From Lytechinus variegatus (lineage: Eukaryota > Echinodermata > Echinoidea > Temnopleuroida > Toxopneustidae): 64,000 bases of DNA. The translations under genes were made by a program, and so were the position numbers. How positions within the stretch are numbered: position 1 is the stretch's first letter; every line of letters starts with the position of its first letter. The notes beneath the pieces were generated by a model that worked only from the letters and a program-made list of their open reading frames with translations, had not been told where the DNA came from and did no database searches. This document shows positions 1 through 12,180 of the stretch, piece by piece. Where the stretch lies: contig NC_054746.1 of the NCBI RefSeq assembly GCF_018143015.1, forward strand, positions 34,442,830-34,506,829. Reading direction: 5' to 3'.

Positions 1-240
1 AGCAAGTTCTATTATGGTATGATTCTTGCATTTAATGTGAATCAGGTTGCAGAGTACAGTGTAATTCTTCTCCATGCTCACATGTACAGTCTAAATTACA
101 TGCATGTTGTGACCTTACACCTGGCAACCTTGTCTGTCTGGTTACCAGACATGCATTAATTTTAACACCAATTACATGTAAAACCACAATAGCAATACAG
201 TTTGCACAATTGCACTTTCAACACCAAAGTACAGTAGTCT
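1..240. other. AT-rich sequence, no gene seen
   Basis: No open reading frame, splice-bounded exon or repeat family recognised. It contains short ATGTACATG-type runs that recur throughout the window (for example near 500-540, 22817 and 24266), a common texture of this genome. Confidence 0.5.
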
Positions 241-284
241 ATTATCAATCAATAGAATCGAGGAAGAAGGTTGATTTAAGTAAT

Positions 285-400
285 AATGCAGAAATTGATT
301 TAAGTAAAGAAATTAATTTTAGTAAAGAATTAAATTAATTTTAGTAAAGAATGAAATTGATTTTAATAAAAATTAAATTGATTTTAGTATAGAATGCAGA
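285..400. repeat. short tandem repeat, period about 29 bp
   Basis: Four degenerate units of the form GATTTTAGTAAAGAAT followed by an AAATT spacer lie head to tail. The array is very AT-rich and has no coding potential. Confidence 0.7.
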
Positions 401-1129
401 AATTTGGTGATTTGGGGGAAATCCAACAAAGTAGAACCAAGATACATGTATGATCGCATTTTTTTTCCAGTTTTAATTTTGAGACATCATAAACATGTAT
501 ATGTACATGTACATGAGAGTAAGCCTACATGTATACATGTATGTAACTTGATTATTCTGGGACAAATTTAAACCAAACCTTTGTTTCTAATTTGACCTGC
601 TGTTATCAAGATTAACTTTACAATGTATGTCAGGGTGAACTTCCCCTTTCAATACACTAGAGTGTACATTTTTACCATTCAATACCTAAGTCAAGACACA
701 TGGATGAGTGCTTCACTGCCCACAGTCTACAGTGTGTGTCTGTCAAGCAAAACAAAATTATTTGGGGGGCTATTCCTTTCACAACTTACTGCCTAAATAT
801 CCAACATAAAATAATTATTGCAATGAATGTAGTTTTCTAGGGCTGCCATTTGAGTTTCAGGTGCTCTTTTGAGCATTGCTGGGGTGTTTTTGCGCCGAGC
901 CCCTCCCCCCACCCCATATGATTTTACCCCATGTTGTCCGCCATTGCCAAAAGAATAAAACATGTAGGCCTGCTCATTTTACTGCTAAAATTGTCAAATA
1001 TTGGAAATTATAATCAGATTGTCATTCCCACGTGTATGCATGAATCAAGATTTTTAATTTCATCGAATGACATTTTATACATGAGTCTCGCCTATTTCGC
1101 GATCAATAAAATATGCATGATATTTTTAC
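401..1129. other. no gene recognised
   Basis: Non-repetitive AT-rich sequence apart from a C-rich patch at about 895-915. The 71-codon open frame at 931-1146 has no recognisable domain and overlaps the start of a repeat, so I treat it as chance. Confidence 0.4.
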
Positions 1130-1860
1130 CCCAAGATGATCTTTGACCTTATCATCCTCATGAACACCCATGGGGTATTGCCCAAGGATTGTATTGTACC
1201 AAGTGTGAACACAATTCATGCAGAAATAAAGAAATAAGAAGTGTAAGGATCATTTGTACCAAGTGTAGTCATAATCGATGGAGAAAAAGACGAGAGCAAA
1301 TTGAACAAAAACTGCAAAAAAATGATGGACATGACCTAAAACCATTTTACCTTTTGACCTGTAGATGACCTTTGACCCCAATCATCCTAATGAACAGACA
1401 TTTGGTATTAGACAAGGATCATTTTTAAAAAGTATGAACATAACTGATGCAGAAATAAAGAAATGAGAGAAAGTTTAATAAAAACTTCAGATAAGGGATG
1501 ACCTCATACCATTTGACCTTTTGACCCCTTGATGACCATTGACTCCATCATCCCCATGAAGACACTTGTGGTATTTTCCGAGAATCATATGTCCTAAGTG
1601 TCAACATAATTGATGCAGAAATACAGGTTGAACAAAATACCAATAGACTAACAGACCAGCGGGGAAAAGTAATTATTAGGTTTCTGATGAACTTCTTTCA
1701 GGAAAGACAAAAAAACACAAAAGACTTCTTTGATCTTTGACCTTTCTTACCCTATAATAATCTAGATCATTGTCACTGCTACAGGTTGATCTATGTTTAT
1801 AACAAAAGTTGATACACTCACCTCTGTGACCTTTGACCCCAAAAGGGATTAATAACATTT
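1130..1860. repeat. diverged tandem repeat with TGACCTTTGACC motifs
   Basis: Units of roughly 170-230 bp begin near 1141, 1369 and 1537, with a further partial one near 1806. Each carries GACCTTTGACC, then ATCATCCTAATGAAC, then a GGTATT..AAGGATCAT stretch and GATGCAGAAATAAAG. Unit length varies and identity is modest, so this looks like an old tandem or interspersed family. A related TTCATTGACCTT/TTGACCTTGA vocabulary recurs at 11785-12180. Confidence 0.65.
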
Positions 1861-3299
1861 AAAGAAAATAAAGATCCGGAACAAAAAAAGGTTGCAATCA
1901 ATTAAAATTAATACCAATGGCCAATCTAGTTTGTTGTTATGGGGCTCCTAGGCACATTTTGTATTTTGCACACTTTCATACTTGCTATCCACTGCAAACC
2001 TACATGTATGTCTTACAGAGCCAAGGAGTCCGGTGACCAGATTTAGACAGTCGAAATAATACAGTCATACAGGATATTATGTAGGCCTATATTATTTAGA
2101 CATCCCTGGCCAGGCTAATGCCCCTATTTTCAGGTGACACAAAAGATTAACATGCCTGATTTGAATGGCCTAAAATAAGTTGACACAGATGTGAAAATTA
2201 ACATACATGTATTACAGTGGCATGATGAGCCAAAACTTTTGAGTGGGCAGATATGGCAGGTGGAGGAAACATTTTAAAATATGCAAGCGAGCGAAGTGTG
2301 CAAGCAAAAATTTGCCTTTTCTAATATAAAAAAATAATTTTGGATACATTTTGGCGTAATATTCAGAAAACAGTAATTAACTCTTTCCTCCTCGTTTCTT
2401 TCCCTTCCTCTTTTTTTTCTTGTTGAAAAAAATTATGTTGGGGTAATGGCCCAAAAGCCCACTCATCCTCATCTTTATGCCAGTGAAACTATCCCTTTAT
2501 TCATCATCACCTGACTAAGTTATTTAAACCTCTGTATAGCATACAATATAGGCATACTAATTGTACCATACAAGTCAACAAAATCTTGACACCTCATAAA
2601 CAAATAGTGTACACTTTATAATAACTTCATATGTTCTAGAAACTCTAAAACACAATTTCTATGTTTATGCAAATCATATGCATAAATTAATGCATGCCTT
2701 TGATGTCACAATAAATATAAAGTGCCAAATATATGCTGCGGTGTCACACTTGTTTTAGATGTGTATGTGAATGGGTGGGAATTAGTGCCTAAATTTATGT
2801 GTAACATCTGACCATTTTTTAGGTGATCCAGGTCATTTTTTTTTGCCCCTCCCCTACCCTCGGTTCTGGATCATCCACGTACACTTGCTATTGAGCAGGA
2901 AACAATTTAAGAGGGTCGGGGTGATTTCTCCCGTGGAATATTTTAGTTGATTCTTTCAGTGACATCAACATTGACAAACTGCAATTAAATACTTGATATG
3001 AAATCATAAATTGACAAATACATGTACATTGTAACTTCATATATAGATCAAGAAACTAGTAGAATCATAGAAAAAAATTATTAAACAATAACATGTATGT
3101 AAACATGTACAGAATACTTAGAATTAACTTTAACTGGTATATTCATAATTCCCTTTCACTGAAAGAAGGATTGAAAATATAATCCAGAAGAGAAAAAAGG
3201 GAAAGAAGGCCACAACCGTGCAAAACTTTCTAAACTTAAATCAATCCTTGACTTTGCTTGTGAAATTTTTTTGTGGACGAAAGGTCGTTACATTTGATT
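1861..3299. other. intergenic or intronic sequence, no gene seen
   Basis: AT-rich with no convincing exon. A GCGAGCGAAGTGTGCAAGC element at about 2287 is an isolated copy of the spaced motif that forms the array at 15.96-17.5 kb. A C-rich stretch with a GATCC box lies at about 2820-2885. Confidence 0.4.
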
Positions 3300-3565
3300 G
3301 AAAGCCTTTTTACATTTTTTTTTTGGAGGGGCTTGTCAAATTTTTCCTCAGGAAATGTGCCCCTACCCCCTTTTGGAAAATCCTGGATCCGCCCGTCTTC
3401 ACGTAACTAGGAAAGCAAGCCCCCACAACTGTGACATATATTGCAAATTCAGCAAAGTACGTAGCCCACACCCAATTTTTTTTAATTGCTTGGATCATGA
3501 GGGCCCCCCCTCCCTGCATGGCTCTCCCCCTCCCAAAAACAAAATGTATGAAGGCCTTGCCCCCT
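3300..3565. mobile_element. MITE-like element with imperfect terminal inverted repeats
   Basis: The left end (AAAGCCTTTTTACATTTT, then GGAGGGG) is inverted at the right end (CCCTCCC, then AAAATGTATGAAGGC). The interior has GGATCCGCCC, a box shared with other short elements at about 10264, 17655 and 18830. No protein is encoded. The overlapping small open frames on both strands result from the inverted symmetry. Confidence 0.5.
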
Positions 3566-4843
3566 GAATCTATTATTATAAAAACATATACAGTTCTATT
3601 CTACTTTCCAAATATATTTCAACTCCTGGCCTGGGGAAAATCATAGATAAAGGGGGCAATGAAATTTGATCCCCCCCCCTTCTAACTTATTCGTGAAAAT
3701 TCTAATTTGCTATCAGTCTCACAATCCATTTCAATCCATTCACAATACATCATCATCATCAAACTCATGTCCAACAGTTAAATGTTACAATAAAATCATT
3801 TTTAAAGGAAAGAGTTGACAAATGTTAAGCATATCTTGAAATAGCCCGAAACACCCAGTAAATTACTATTTGTGGAACTAAGTGCATTTCGCATTTCCGT
3901 CAGAAAGGGCACATTTTACCCTTCCAACTATCGAAATTCATCTTAAAAAGTTTGACATGGCTTTAACATTGTCTTTCGCAGTTCTCATTGCCATATTTAT
4001 TGGCCGCAAGTTTAGTAGCAATTGACAGAGAACATTGCAAACTACTAAAAACACAGTTCTTAATATGTATTGAGGGGGTCAGTTTCGAGCTGTAAGCCCT
4101 AAAAGATACATCAAATTTAGCCTAAAATTACTCCTATTGTTAGTTTAATATTTCAATGACAATCATAGGCAAAACAATAGAATTTTTTGGGGAAAAATAC
4201 AGTTCATCATCTTAGCTTTGTTCGAAGCCATCTTGCAGCTTAAATCACAGTCTATGTCCCTCAAAATTCATGATTGTTGTTGACCCTGCAAACCTGAAAG
4301 TTAAAGCCAGGTTTTCATTTTACCGTAAACATGCTCTGCAGCGTGATAATATGCCCAATATACATCATGAAAACCTGGGGTTTTTTACTGAAAATGACCA
4401 TGGTTCGAAGAATTAACATTTGAAATAACGAAAATTACAAGTTTTTCTTCTGTATTATTTCAATTAAATTCTTTATACATCGTATTTAGCCTCTAAATGA
4501 AGGCAAAATAGAGAGGCCTCAGATGGGAATTTTTGTGCTGTCAAACGCGAGAGTTAGTGTTCCGCGGCCAGTGTGGCATTGCTACTGTAGAGTACGATTA
4601 CGGTAATTTTTTACATGATGTGTGGCCTTTTTTTAACCAAAAAGCGAAACAGTGTCACTGTTTTTTTCACTGGTAGCTGTAGCGGTAGTGAAGTGTAGTG
4701 GAGCCTACACGAACCATCGCCTGAGTAAAGCTGCCTGCAAGACTTGAGGCAGGACTTAGTGGACTCTTAGGACGTATAACGATTTGAAAAGAGGATTGAT
4801 TTTTGGTGGCGTAATGCAGAATTACAATTTGATTATATTTTTA
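3566..4843. other. no gene recognised
   Basis: Mostly unique AT-rich sequence. GC content and CpG density rise at about 4545-4720, just upstream of the candidate exon at 4844. That could be part of a promoter or 5' untranslated exon, but nothing decides it. Confidence 0.3.
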
Positions 4844-4948
4844 AGGTTCCTCCCCTGGACCGCGCCAATTCTTCAGACGTCACTGTTTATCACCAGGAGA
4901 TGGCCAAAGAGGAACAGAAGATCCTGCGTCCAGAACTGAACCTTTTGT
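4844..4948 (+). CDS. candidate internal or terminal coding exon, unknown protein
   Basis: A T-rich tract ending in TTTTTAAG precedes a GC-richer open stretch reading about 35 codons, beginning VPPLDRANSSDV and containing EMAKEEQKILRPEL. The right edge is either a splice donor (CTTTTGT|GTATGT) or a stop a few codons later. The composition and charged, helix-like residue pattern stand out from the AT-rich surroundings. I do not recognise the family and see no matching neighbouring exon, so strand and frame rest on this one block. It could be chance. Confidence 0.3.
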
Positions 4949-6269
4949 GTATGTGACGAAGATCAAATTTGCATCTTTTAATCTATGTCGGTTCAACCAA
5001 GAAGGTTCAATTCACATGTAGCTCCTTGAATCAAAAGCCTTTCCACACTGACTCTCAACACAACACAACAGTATGGTGGTGTGACCTTAATCCGTGCATT
5101 ACCTAATTTGCGCAAGGTCAAATATCTCTTTATCTAATTAATTAATATCTTGAAAAACTGATGTCACCAACAAAAAACAACGACCCAAAATTACTCAGTA
5201 TGGTAATTTTCTTCAAGGTAAGGTCTCAAATTGTGAAAGTATTGGCAAAACATTGGCGAATTTTGTTACCTTTTGCGTCTGCTCCGAGAAAATCCAATCT
5301 TCTCGACAAGCAACAAGAAATTGCCAGTTTGCAAGCAGAGGTCTCCAAATATGAAAATGTGATACCAACTGAATTTATAGCATTTTAACCTCCATCTGAT
5401 AATTATCTTACCTTTGTCTGCTTGATTTCTTTTCTAAAGCTTTGCAAAAGATCGTGGCAAATAAAGGTCATATTTTTTATGACACTTTTTCAGCCGAGCA
5501 CGCACAAGTGACTAGTCAATCGCTTTGGAATTTTGAGATCGTGATACAATCGAAATCCTCGACCTACTTTATAATTCTGTCAAGCGAATTTGACTTTGGT
5601 TTCTTGCCTTCCATCTAATATAGCCTGGAGGCTCCTGGAGAGTAAAAATCAATCTACTATACTCTACGTAGGCTTACTCCCCATGGAGCCTGGGTCAGGA
5701 TAGCATTGGTCTATATACAACGTAGGTTTTCCCATGCTGAAACTAGACCTAAATCACAAATTTTACTTAGGGTTTTGAGCCAAAACTACATGGGCCAAAA
5801 CAATATTTACCCCCCGAATTTTATGTTTGTATATATTTATTCAATAAATAGTAAATTTTTTAAAAATTAATAAGAGCACGAGCGTTTATTTACCCAGTCT
5901 GTTTACGTCACCATTTTGCCATCTTTGTTATCGATACCTAGATACCACACGCGTGTAGAGCTGCCAACTTGTATTTTAAAAAATACTTGCATCGACCGGT
6001 AAATATCACAAATCGTAAAATACTTGCTTCGGTCGATAAATATCATAAACTAAAGGCTAGGTATTTATGTCATAATTTCGATTAATTTTGTGTGAACTGA
6101 GAGAAATTTTCATTTAAAATCAACTTCATAATAATTGTTTAAATGTGCACAAATTATGATCACCCCATCATACAGTAAACACTATCACCAACCAAACCTT
6201 CCTAATTCATAATCATACTTCATACACTTCCCATGCAATACTTCTTTACTTCAAACAGTTGCCAAAGCT
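4949..6269. other. no gene recognised
   Basis: AT-rich. The 75-codon frame at 5161-5388 has a weak coiled-coil-like tail but no supporting splice sites or known family. A short repeated TCGACCGGTAAATATCA / TCGGTCGATAAATATCA pair lies at 5992-6050. Confidence 0.35.
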
Positions 6270-6800
6270 TATGACAAGTCTTAGAATACTATTGGTTTGT
6301 TTTTAGATTTTAAAAAAGCATTCTATACAGTTGATCATAACATTCTCCTTTATAAACCGTCTCATTATGGAATTAGAGGGGAACAACTAAAGTGGTTTAA
6401 GAATTATCTAACCGGGCATTCAGTTTGTTTCACTTGATTGTAATATTTCTGAATGTAAACCTGTCCTTTGTGGAGTTCCACAGGGCAGCATTCTAGGCCC
6501 ACTTTTGTTCATTACTTATATAAATGATATTGATAGGTCATCTAGATTGCTTCAATTTATACTTTTCGCTGATGACTCTAATATATTTCTGTTGCACCCC
6601 GATCCAGAGTAATTGACGCAAATATTCAATGACGAACTAAAAAATGTTTCTAATGGGATAACAGCTAACAAATTCTCTCTTAACCTAGAAAAAAATAGCT
6701 ACATGCTATTTAGCAACAAGATTATGACTGTACCAAAAGATGTAAATTTAAAGATAAATTCCAGTTTTGAAAACGATCTCAAAATGACTTTTGACAGAAT
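6270..6800 (+). mobile_element. LINE reverse-transcriptase relic (Jockey/CR1-like)
   Basis: Translation shows the finger and palm of a non-LTR reverse transcriptase: FKKAF...VDHNILL, then WFKNYLTG, then GVPQGSILGPLLF (about 6473-6511), then the catalytic FADD box (about 6567-6578), followed by thumb residues resembling ITANKFSLNLEK. There is a frame change near 6425 and a stop near 6610. No endonuclease, 5' region or 3' tail is present, so this is a short dead fragment. The family name is by motif resemblance only. Confidence 0.8.
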
Positions 6801-7179
6801 CTGATATAATGACCACCCAAGTGTCTGTTTGTATGAATAAAAAATATGTGCCAAAGGATTCTGGAAGAAATTGTGTAATTGCTGAGAAATAAGCAAAATA
6901 AGCGCGGATTCGGTCACTTCCTTCGAGTCTTTATTCCAGCAATATTAATACACTGTTCCACGTGTGCCTATCTGTGTTGGTGATCTTCAGTGTGCACATT
7001 TTTCAGCGTAGATTTCAAGATTTCACAAAGTTCAGCTTAAGTAAGTGTACCAGATCTAGATCCTCGATTATATTCTGACAATTAAGCCTGGTTTTACAGA
7101 CTTTCTCTTGAAATCAGTGTTTACTGCAACTACTGGCATTTCTCTTTAAAAGAGTGCGATCTACTAAATTTTTGGGACT

Positions 7180-8095
7180 GAAAAAGAAGTAGATGCAATT
7201 TCTGATTTATTTAGTAAATTAGGGATCAACAAAATAAAGCAATGGAGACTGTTCAGAGGGATACTCAGGGCGGATTTATTTAGTAAAAAACGTAGATGAA
7301 ATAAAGCAAATTTTATATTGTGAGAAACATAAAGAGATGAAACATAATCCTGATTTCTCTATATGAAAAGTACTAGTTTACGAAATAAAGCAATAGAGAT
7401 TAAAAAGAAGTAGATGCATTTCTGATTTATTTAGTAAATTAGGGATCAACAAATAAAGCAATGGAGACTGTTCAGAGGGATACTCAGGGCGGATTTATTT
7501 ATTAAAAAACGTAGACGAAATAAAGCAAATTTTATATTGTGAGAAACATAAAAAGATGAAATATAATCCTGATTTCTCTATATGAAAAGTACCAGTTTAC
7601 GAAATAAAGCAATAGAGATTAAAAAGAAGTAGATGCAATTCTGATTTATTTAGTAAATTATGATTCGACGAAATAAAGCAATGGAGACTGAAGAGGGATA
7701 GGGTCTACATTGATTTATTTAGTAAAAACGTAGACAAAATAAAGCAAATTTTATATTGTGAAAAACATAAAAAAGATAAATAAAATCCTGAATTTTATGA
7801 AAAGTGCTAGTTAACAAAATAAATAAAGATTGAAAAGATGCAATTCTGATTTATTTAGTAAATTAGGAATCTACGAAATAAAGCAATGGAGACTGAAGAG
7901 GGATAGCGCCTATTGATATATTTAGATCTAGTAAAAAACGTAGACAAAATAAAGCAAATTTTTTGTGAGAAGCATAAAAAGATGAATATAATCATGATTT
8001 ATTTATAAAAAAAAGTACTAGTTTACGAACTAAAGCAATAGAGATTAAAAAGAAGTAGATGCAATTCTGATTTATTACGCCAATAAAGTGGAGAC
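7180..8095. repeat. satellite-like tandem array, unit about 215 bp
   Basis: About four and a half units begin at 7185, 7405, 7625, 7832 and 8050 with AGAAGTAGATGCAATT. Each unit holds two sub-blocks that both end in AAATAAAGCAA, suggesting the 215-bp unit arose from an older ~105-bp duplication. Units 1 and 2 are nearly identical over most of their length; later units are more diverged or shortened. Confidence 0.85.
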
Positions 8096-8220
8096 TGAAA
8101 AGAGACAAGTGACACTCAACTACAAGAGGTAGGACATGTTTTACATTGTGAAAAATTGTCCGTGGATCCGAGTCACCGGGACTTGGATCACGAAAATGCC
8201 ATTATATTTTGTAAATATGT

Positions 8221-8687
8221 ATAGTGAGTGATTGTATTACCGACCGGCCTTGTATTACCGAACGCGCGCATCATATGCGTCAGAAAATAATCAAAAATCA
8301 AATACCCTCAAACCTTTGCAACTTCCTTCCAAAGGGAACTTAAATAGAAAAATTATCAAAAATTATCAAAAACACAATTTCGAAATCTTTATATCCTCAA
8401 AACAATAAAATATGGTCAAAATAGCTCATCAGTGACTGTTGTTTTCCCAACTTTTCCCATAGAAAAGACACGTTCGGTAATACGATACCTTTTCAAGTGA
8501 CCAAAAATATTTCACTTGCGAAGAGGGGTCCGATTGGAAGCTGATGTCGTAAAAATGAAAAACAATTTCGGCAAAATTTCTGCATATTTATATTTTGTAG
8601 GTATTTGTGTATTTATGGTGAATTTTATTGGAATGTGTTTGATATGATCAAATTCATGAAAAGTGTTCGGTAATACGATCCACTACC
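8221..8687. mobile_element. MITE with TATTACCGA inverted ends
   Basis: The left end reads TAGTGAGTGATTGTATTACC, and the reverse complement of the right end reads TAGTGGATCGTATTACCGAA. Further GTATTACCGAAC boxes occur just inside both ends (about 8253 and 8472). The 0.47-kb interior is non-coding. No target duplication is certain. Confidence 0.5.
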
Positions 8688-9459
8688 ATATATTGAACTT
8701 ATCATTGTAAATGTAAAAAGATTGAAAGGGAAAATAAATGAAATTGAATTGAATAGGCCTAGGGCTAGGCCTACACCGATAGAATCAGGGACAACTCGGA
8801 CCACGGGACATCTCGGACCGCGGGCCGAGTTGTCCCACCCAGTACGAGATTTTTTTCTCACAAATTTGCGTCTATTTTTCCGTAATTTCGAAATTTCTTG
8901 CAAAGATTTTCTAGAGATATGGTCTGATGGTAATGTTCTTCACTTTCTATTACTTTTTTTCGCTGAAATAAAAAAAAAAGTGTAATTTTAGGCGTTTTTC
9001 GACAGCTCGCGATTCCCATAGGCGCGCGTGTATTAACTGTGTCGGTGCTCGGCTCGGCCCCGCTCAATAACTGACTTGATTTTGTGATCATTTCTCCTCA
9101 AAGTACCACTTTTATCGCAGAAGATGGACTTTGTTGTATTCCATTACCTCCATTTTCTCATCACAAGGATAAAATTTGGTGTATTTGCACGATTTTGTTC
9201 AAGTTTTTCACCTTTTTCTCTCTGGTCGCAAGAAGCGAACAACCGATGAACGGTCCGCTGCTCTTCATCGTAATTCTCCGTAGCTCGGCCGCCTAAACTG
9301 GCGGGGTGGGATTCAGACCGAATCCACAATGGAAGTGGGCGTGCACAGCAAAGAGCTGAGCTTGACTGAGTGAGAGTGAACTCGAGTTTGAAGCTTGGCA
9401 GTGTCGTATAGGCTCTGCCTTTTTTGTAAATATATATTTTTCAATTTTTTCTATATTGA

Positions 9460-9975
9460 TTTTCCCTGGTTTCGAGCTCTAAGATTGTAATGATATAATT
9501 ATGCTTCAATTTCTTTGACTGAGTGTGACTATGGTGTGGATGTTTGAGTTGCTCAAAAATATTTTTACGTGGGTGGGGGCTCGGGGCGATTTCACTCTTG
9601 CCCCCGAAATGCGAAAAAAAATATTCGGGGTGTAGCTGTGTGGGCATGCCGGGCTGAGGGTAGCCCTCAATAAAAAAATGTTGTTTTTTTTTGGGGGGGG
9701 GCTTAATTTTTCACTTTAAATTTATTATTTTTAGGCCTATTTTTTGTACATTCTATTTTTCATATTGAGTTTCCCTGGTGTAGAGAGTTGAGTTTTAAGT
9801 TGCAATAATTAATATGCTTCAATTTCTTTGACTTTGAGTGTGACCGTGGTGTGGATGTTTTGAGTCGAACAAAATACTTTTACGAGCTAGGGTGGTGGCT
9901 CAGGGCGATTTCACTCTGCCTCCGAAATGTGAAAATGATCTAAGTGTATCTGTGTGGGCATGTCAGGCTGAGGGT
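9460..9975. repeat. ~310-bp direct duplication inside the left foldback arm
   Basis: The segment starting TTTCCCTGGT at about 9465 and including ATGCTTCAATTTCTTTGACT and GTGTGGATGTTTGAG is repeated from about 9768. The same duplication is mirrored in the right arm (about 13265-13780). The arms therefore had internal tandem structure before or while they were copied into inverted orientation. A third fragment may lie at about 10060-10120. Confidence 0.75.
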
Positions 9976-10263
9976 AGCCATCAATTAAAAAAATGTTTTA
10001 TTTGGGGGCTTGATTTTTAATTAAATTAATTATTTGTATTTTTTACAGGATTTAAAATAAAACTGATTTACTTTCTTTAATTTCATTTCTTGGTCTCAAG
10101 GGTGGATGTCAGGCTGCCGGGATGGAATTCAGCCACAATTGCCAATGGAAGTGGACATACTTGTACAGTCGTGAGCTTGGAGACTGAAGCCTTGCCCTAC
10201 AGCTTAGAATATTTTTTAATCAAGTTTTAGGCCACTCAGTCTTATTCCCATTTGAAATATAAT

Positions 10264-10470
10264 CAGGGCCGGATCCAAAATTTCCCTACAGGGCCGGGGG
10301 GCATTTTGTCTAGGAATTTTTGACAAAAGGTCTTTACTGCCAAATCACAGTAATTTTTTCTCAGGAAAAATTTGACAAGCAAAAAAAAAAAGAAAAAAAT
10401 TGTTGTAAGTTGCCTTTTCAGTACTTTTTAAGGGGGGCGAATGTGCCCCCTCCCTCGATTCGCCACTAGA
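10264..10470. mobile_element. short MITE with GGATCC/CCCCC ends
   Basis: Starts CAGGGCCGGATCCAAAATTT and ends with GGGGGGCGAATGTGCCCCCT then CGATTCGCC. It shares its end boxes with the element at 18601-18845. It lies within the foldback interior, so it adds to a nested structure. Non-coding. Confidence 0.45.
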
Positions 10471-11784
10471 ACTTATGTCCATATTATTTAGTTTTAATTT
10501 TTACAGGAGGAAAGAATACCAAATTAAATAAGTTTTATGTTTTGCATTTTTACCAATTATTGTTTATTCAAGTAAAATGTATTTAATTTAGTATTGTTCC
10601 AAAATGCATCACCTAATTAACTTGTTTGAATTTAAAATGCAAACCTGAATAAAAATGAATTATGAACTTTGAATAAATAGAAAATAATATGTTATATTCT
10701 GTAAATTGTAATATTTTCAAATCATATTTTATCTCCATTCTTATCTTATCATTGTCTCCCTTTCTCATTATGTTCATCACTCTCATTTCAATTAAATTTA
10801 TATTCTATTACTGGAATAAAAAAAGACAATACTCAACAATGAAACATCGATCAATAGAAAAAAAACAAAGAAAAAGAGGGAAAATAAAAAAAATGACAGG
10901 TACAAGGGGGGGGGGGGGGGGTAACAACAAGTCATTCTTGTCTGGGTTTTAAAAACAGGAGAAGAGTCGTCAATACAATATTGCAAATAGCAACTATGAA
11001 GAGGGTTTGGTTTTTATCAAATAATTTTTGCAGTTCCTTTGGAGTGATGTTGTTTTTGTTTCACCCATTCTAGAAAGTGAAATTTGTATCTAACACTAAG
11101 TTGCCCTAGTGTTGTTTTCCAATCTACATTTTCTAGTTCCTTGTATCATGTATGGATGAAATCATTTAAGTTGTACCAGTTAGAAAATTGTTGACTTTTG
11201 GTATATATTTACATTAATCATGCAAGTTGCAAGTATGATCACCTTCTCAATGACTCTTAAGACAAGCTTCTGCAATTAGTAAAATATATTGTATTTACTA
11301 GATAATTTGAACAACTGGACCAAATTGTGGCAAGATTAATGAGCTATATATTCAAATTCAAATATATAAGTGACAATGCGGAACCCGAGGCTGATAATGA
11401 TATGATTTGAGCAAAGAAACAATAAAAATTTGATCAAAATCGGATAAGGAAAAACAATATCGCTGCATTTTAAAGAATGATTTGTATTTTTCTGGTGAAA
11501 CAGGTCTGGCGTTTCTTCATGGATATTTAATCAGCAACCTCATACATGATGTCATATCCTCACTTGTTCTTTGTATTTTATTATGTGAAATTAGATTAAT
11601 TTTTTAAAGTTGAATTCAATAACCCCGCTATTTGTTATCAGATTTTTATGAAATAAGCACTTTGATATGTGAATGTTGCTATGTCTACATTATTCATATA
11701 TAAATATTTTCATCCCGGAGCATCCCTTTAAATGATTTATTTATTATTTCTTTTTCTCGAGAAAGAGTATAGTCTCTACAATAA
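10471..11784. other. foldback interior, AT-rich, no gene
   Basis: No transposase or host exon recognised. A 14-base G run at about 10908-10921 and A-rich tracts dominate. The open frames of 60-90 codons on the two strands are low complexity. Confidence 0.45.
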
Positions 11785-12180
11785 AACAAGTGGAATGCCT
11801 CTGGCGGTCTCACCTGCATCACGTGATTCAATATAACAGTAGTGCTGACTTTGAAAACTACTATATACAACTCGCACAAGATGTTCAGTGATACTGGGTT
11901 ACTCTTATTTCCATGTCTTATGAAATATACCAATACACTTAAAGAGATATGATGGTAATTCAACAAATACCCCCAATGTGGCCAAAGTTCATTGACCTTA
12001 CATGACCCTTGACCTTGATAATGTGACCTGGAACTCACTGCAGGATGTTCAGTGATATAAGTTATGCTGTCATTTAATAACCTTTGGTTATTAAATGACA
12101 GCATTAAGATTTGATGTTGATGCTGCCGTCGGAAAAGCGGCGCCTATAGTCTCACTCTGCCATCCAGGTGAGACAAAAAT
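11785..12180. repeat. interspersed repeat, also at the right edge of the window
   Basis: AACAAGTGGAATGCCTCTGG followed by CGGTCTCACCTG and CTGACTTTGAAAACTACTAT is repeated with few differences at 63918-64000. Downstream it contains TTCATTGACCTTACATGACC and GTGACCTGGAACTC. A related GTGACCTGAAACTCGCACAG block occurs at 63242-63270. The right part ends with a GCCGTCGGAAAAGCGGCGCC palindromic patch. Confidence 0.7.
12064..12104. repeat. perfect 19-bp-arm hairpin
   Basis: ATGCTGTCATTTAATAACC is followed by a 3-base TTT loop and then its exact reverse complement. It sits inside the 11785-12180 repeat and would form a strong stem-loop in either strand or transcript. Confidence 0.9.

Noticed and set aside
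5161-5388. 75-codon frame with LLDKQQEIASLQAEVSKYEN
   Set aside because: It resembles the N-terminal coiled coil of MOCS3, but it is 57 kb away on the other strand and without splice sites.
11694-12104. 136-codon minus-strand frame
   Set aside because: It spans an interspersed repeat and its hairpin; no domain.
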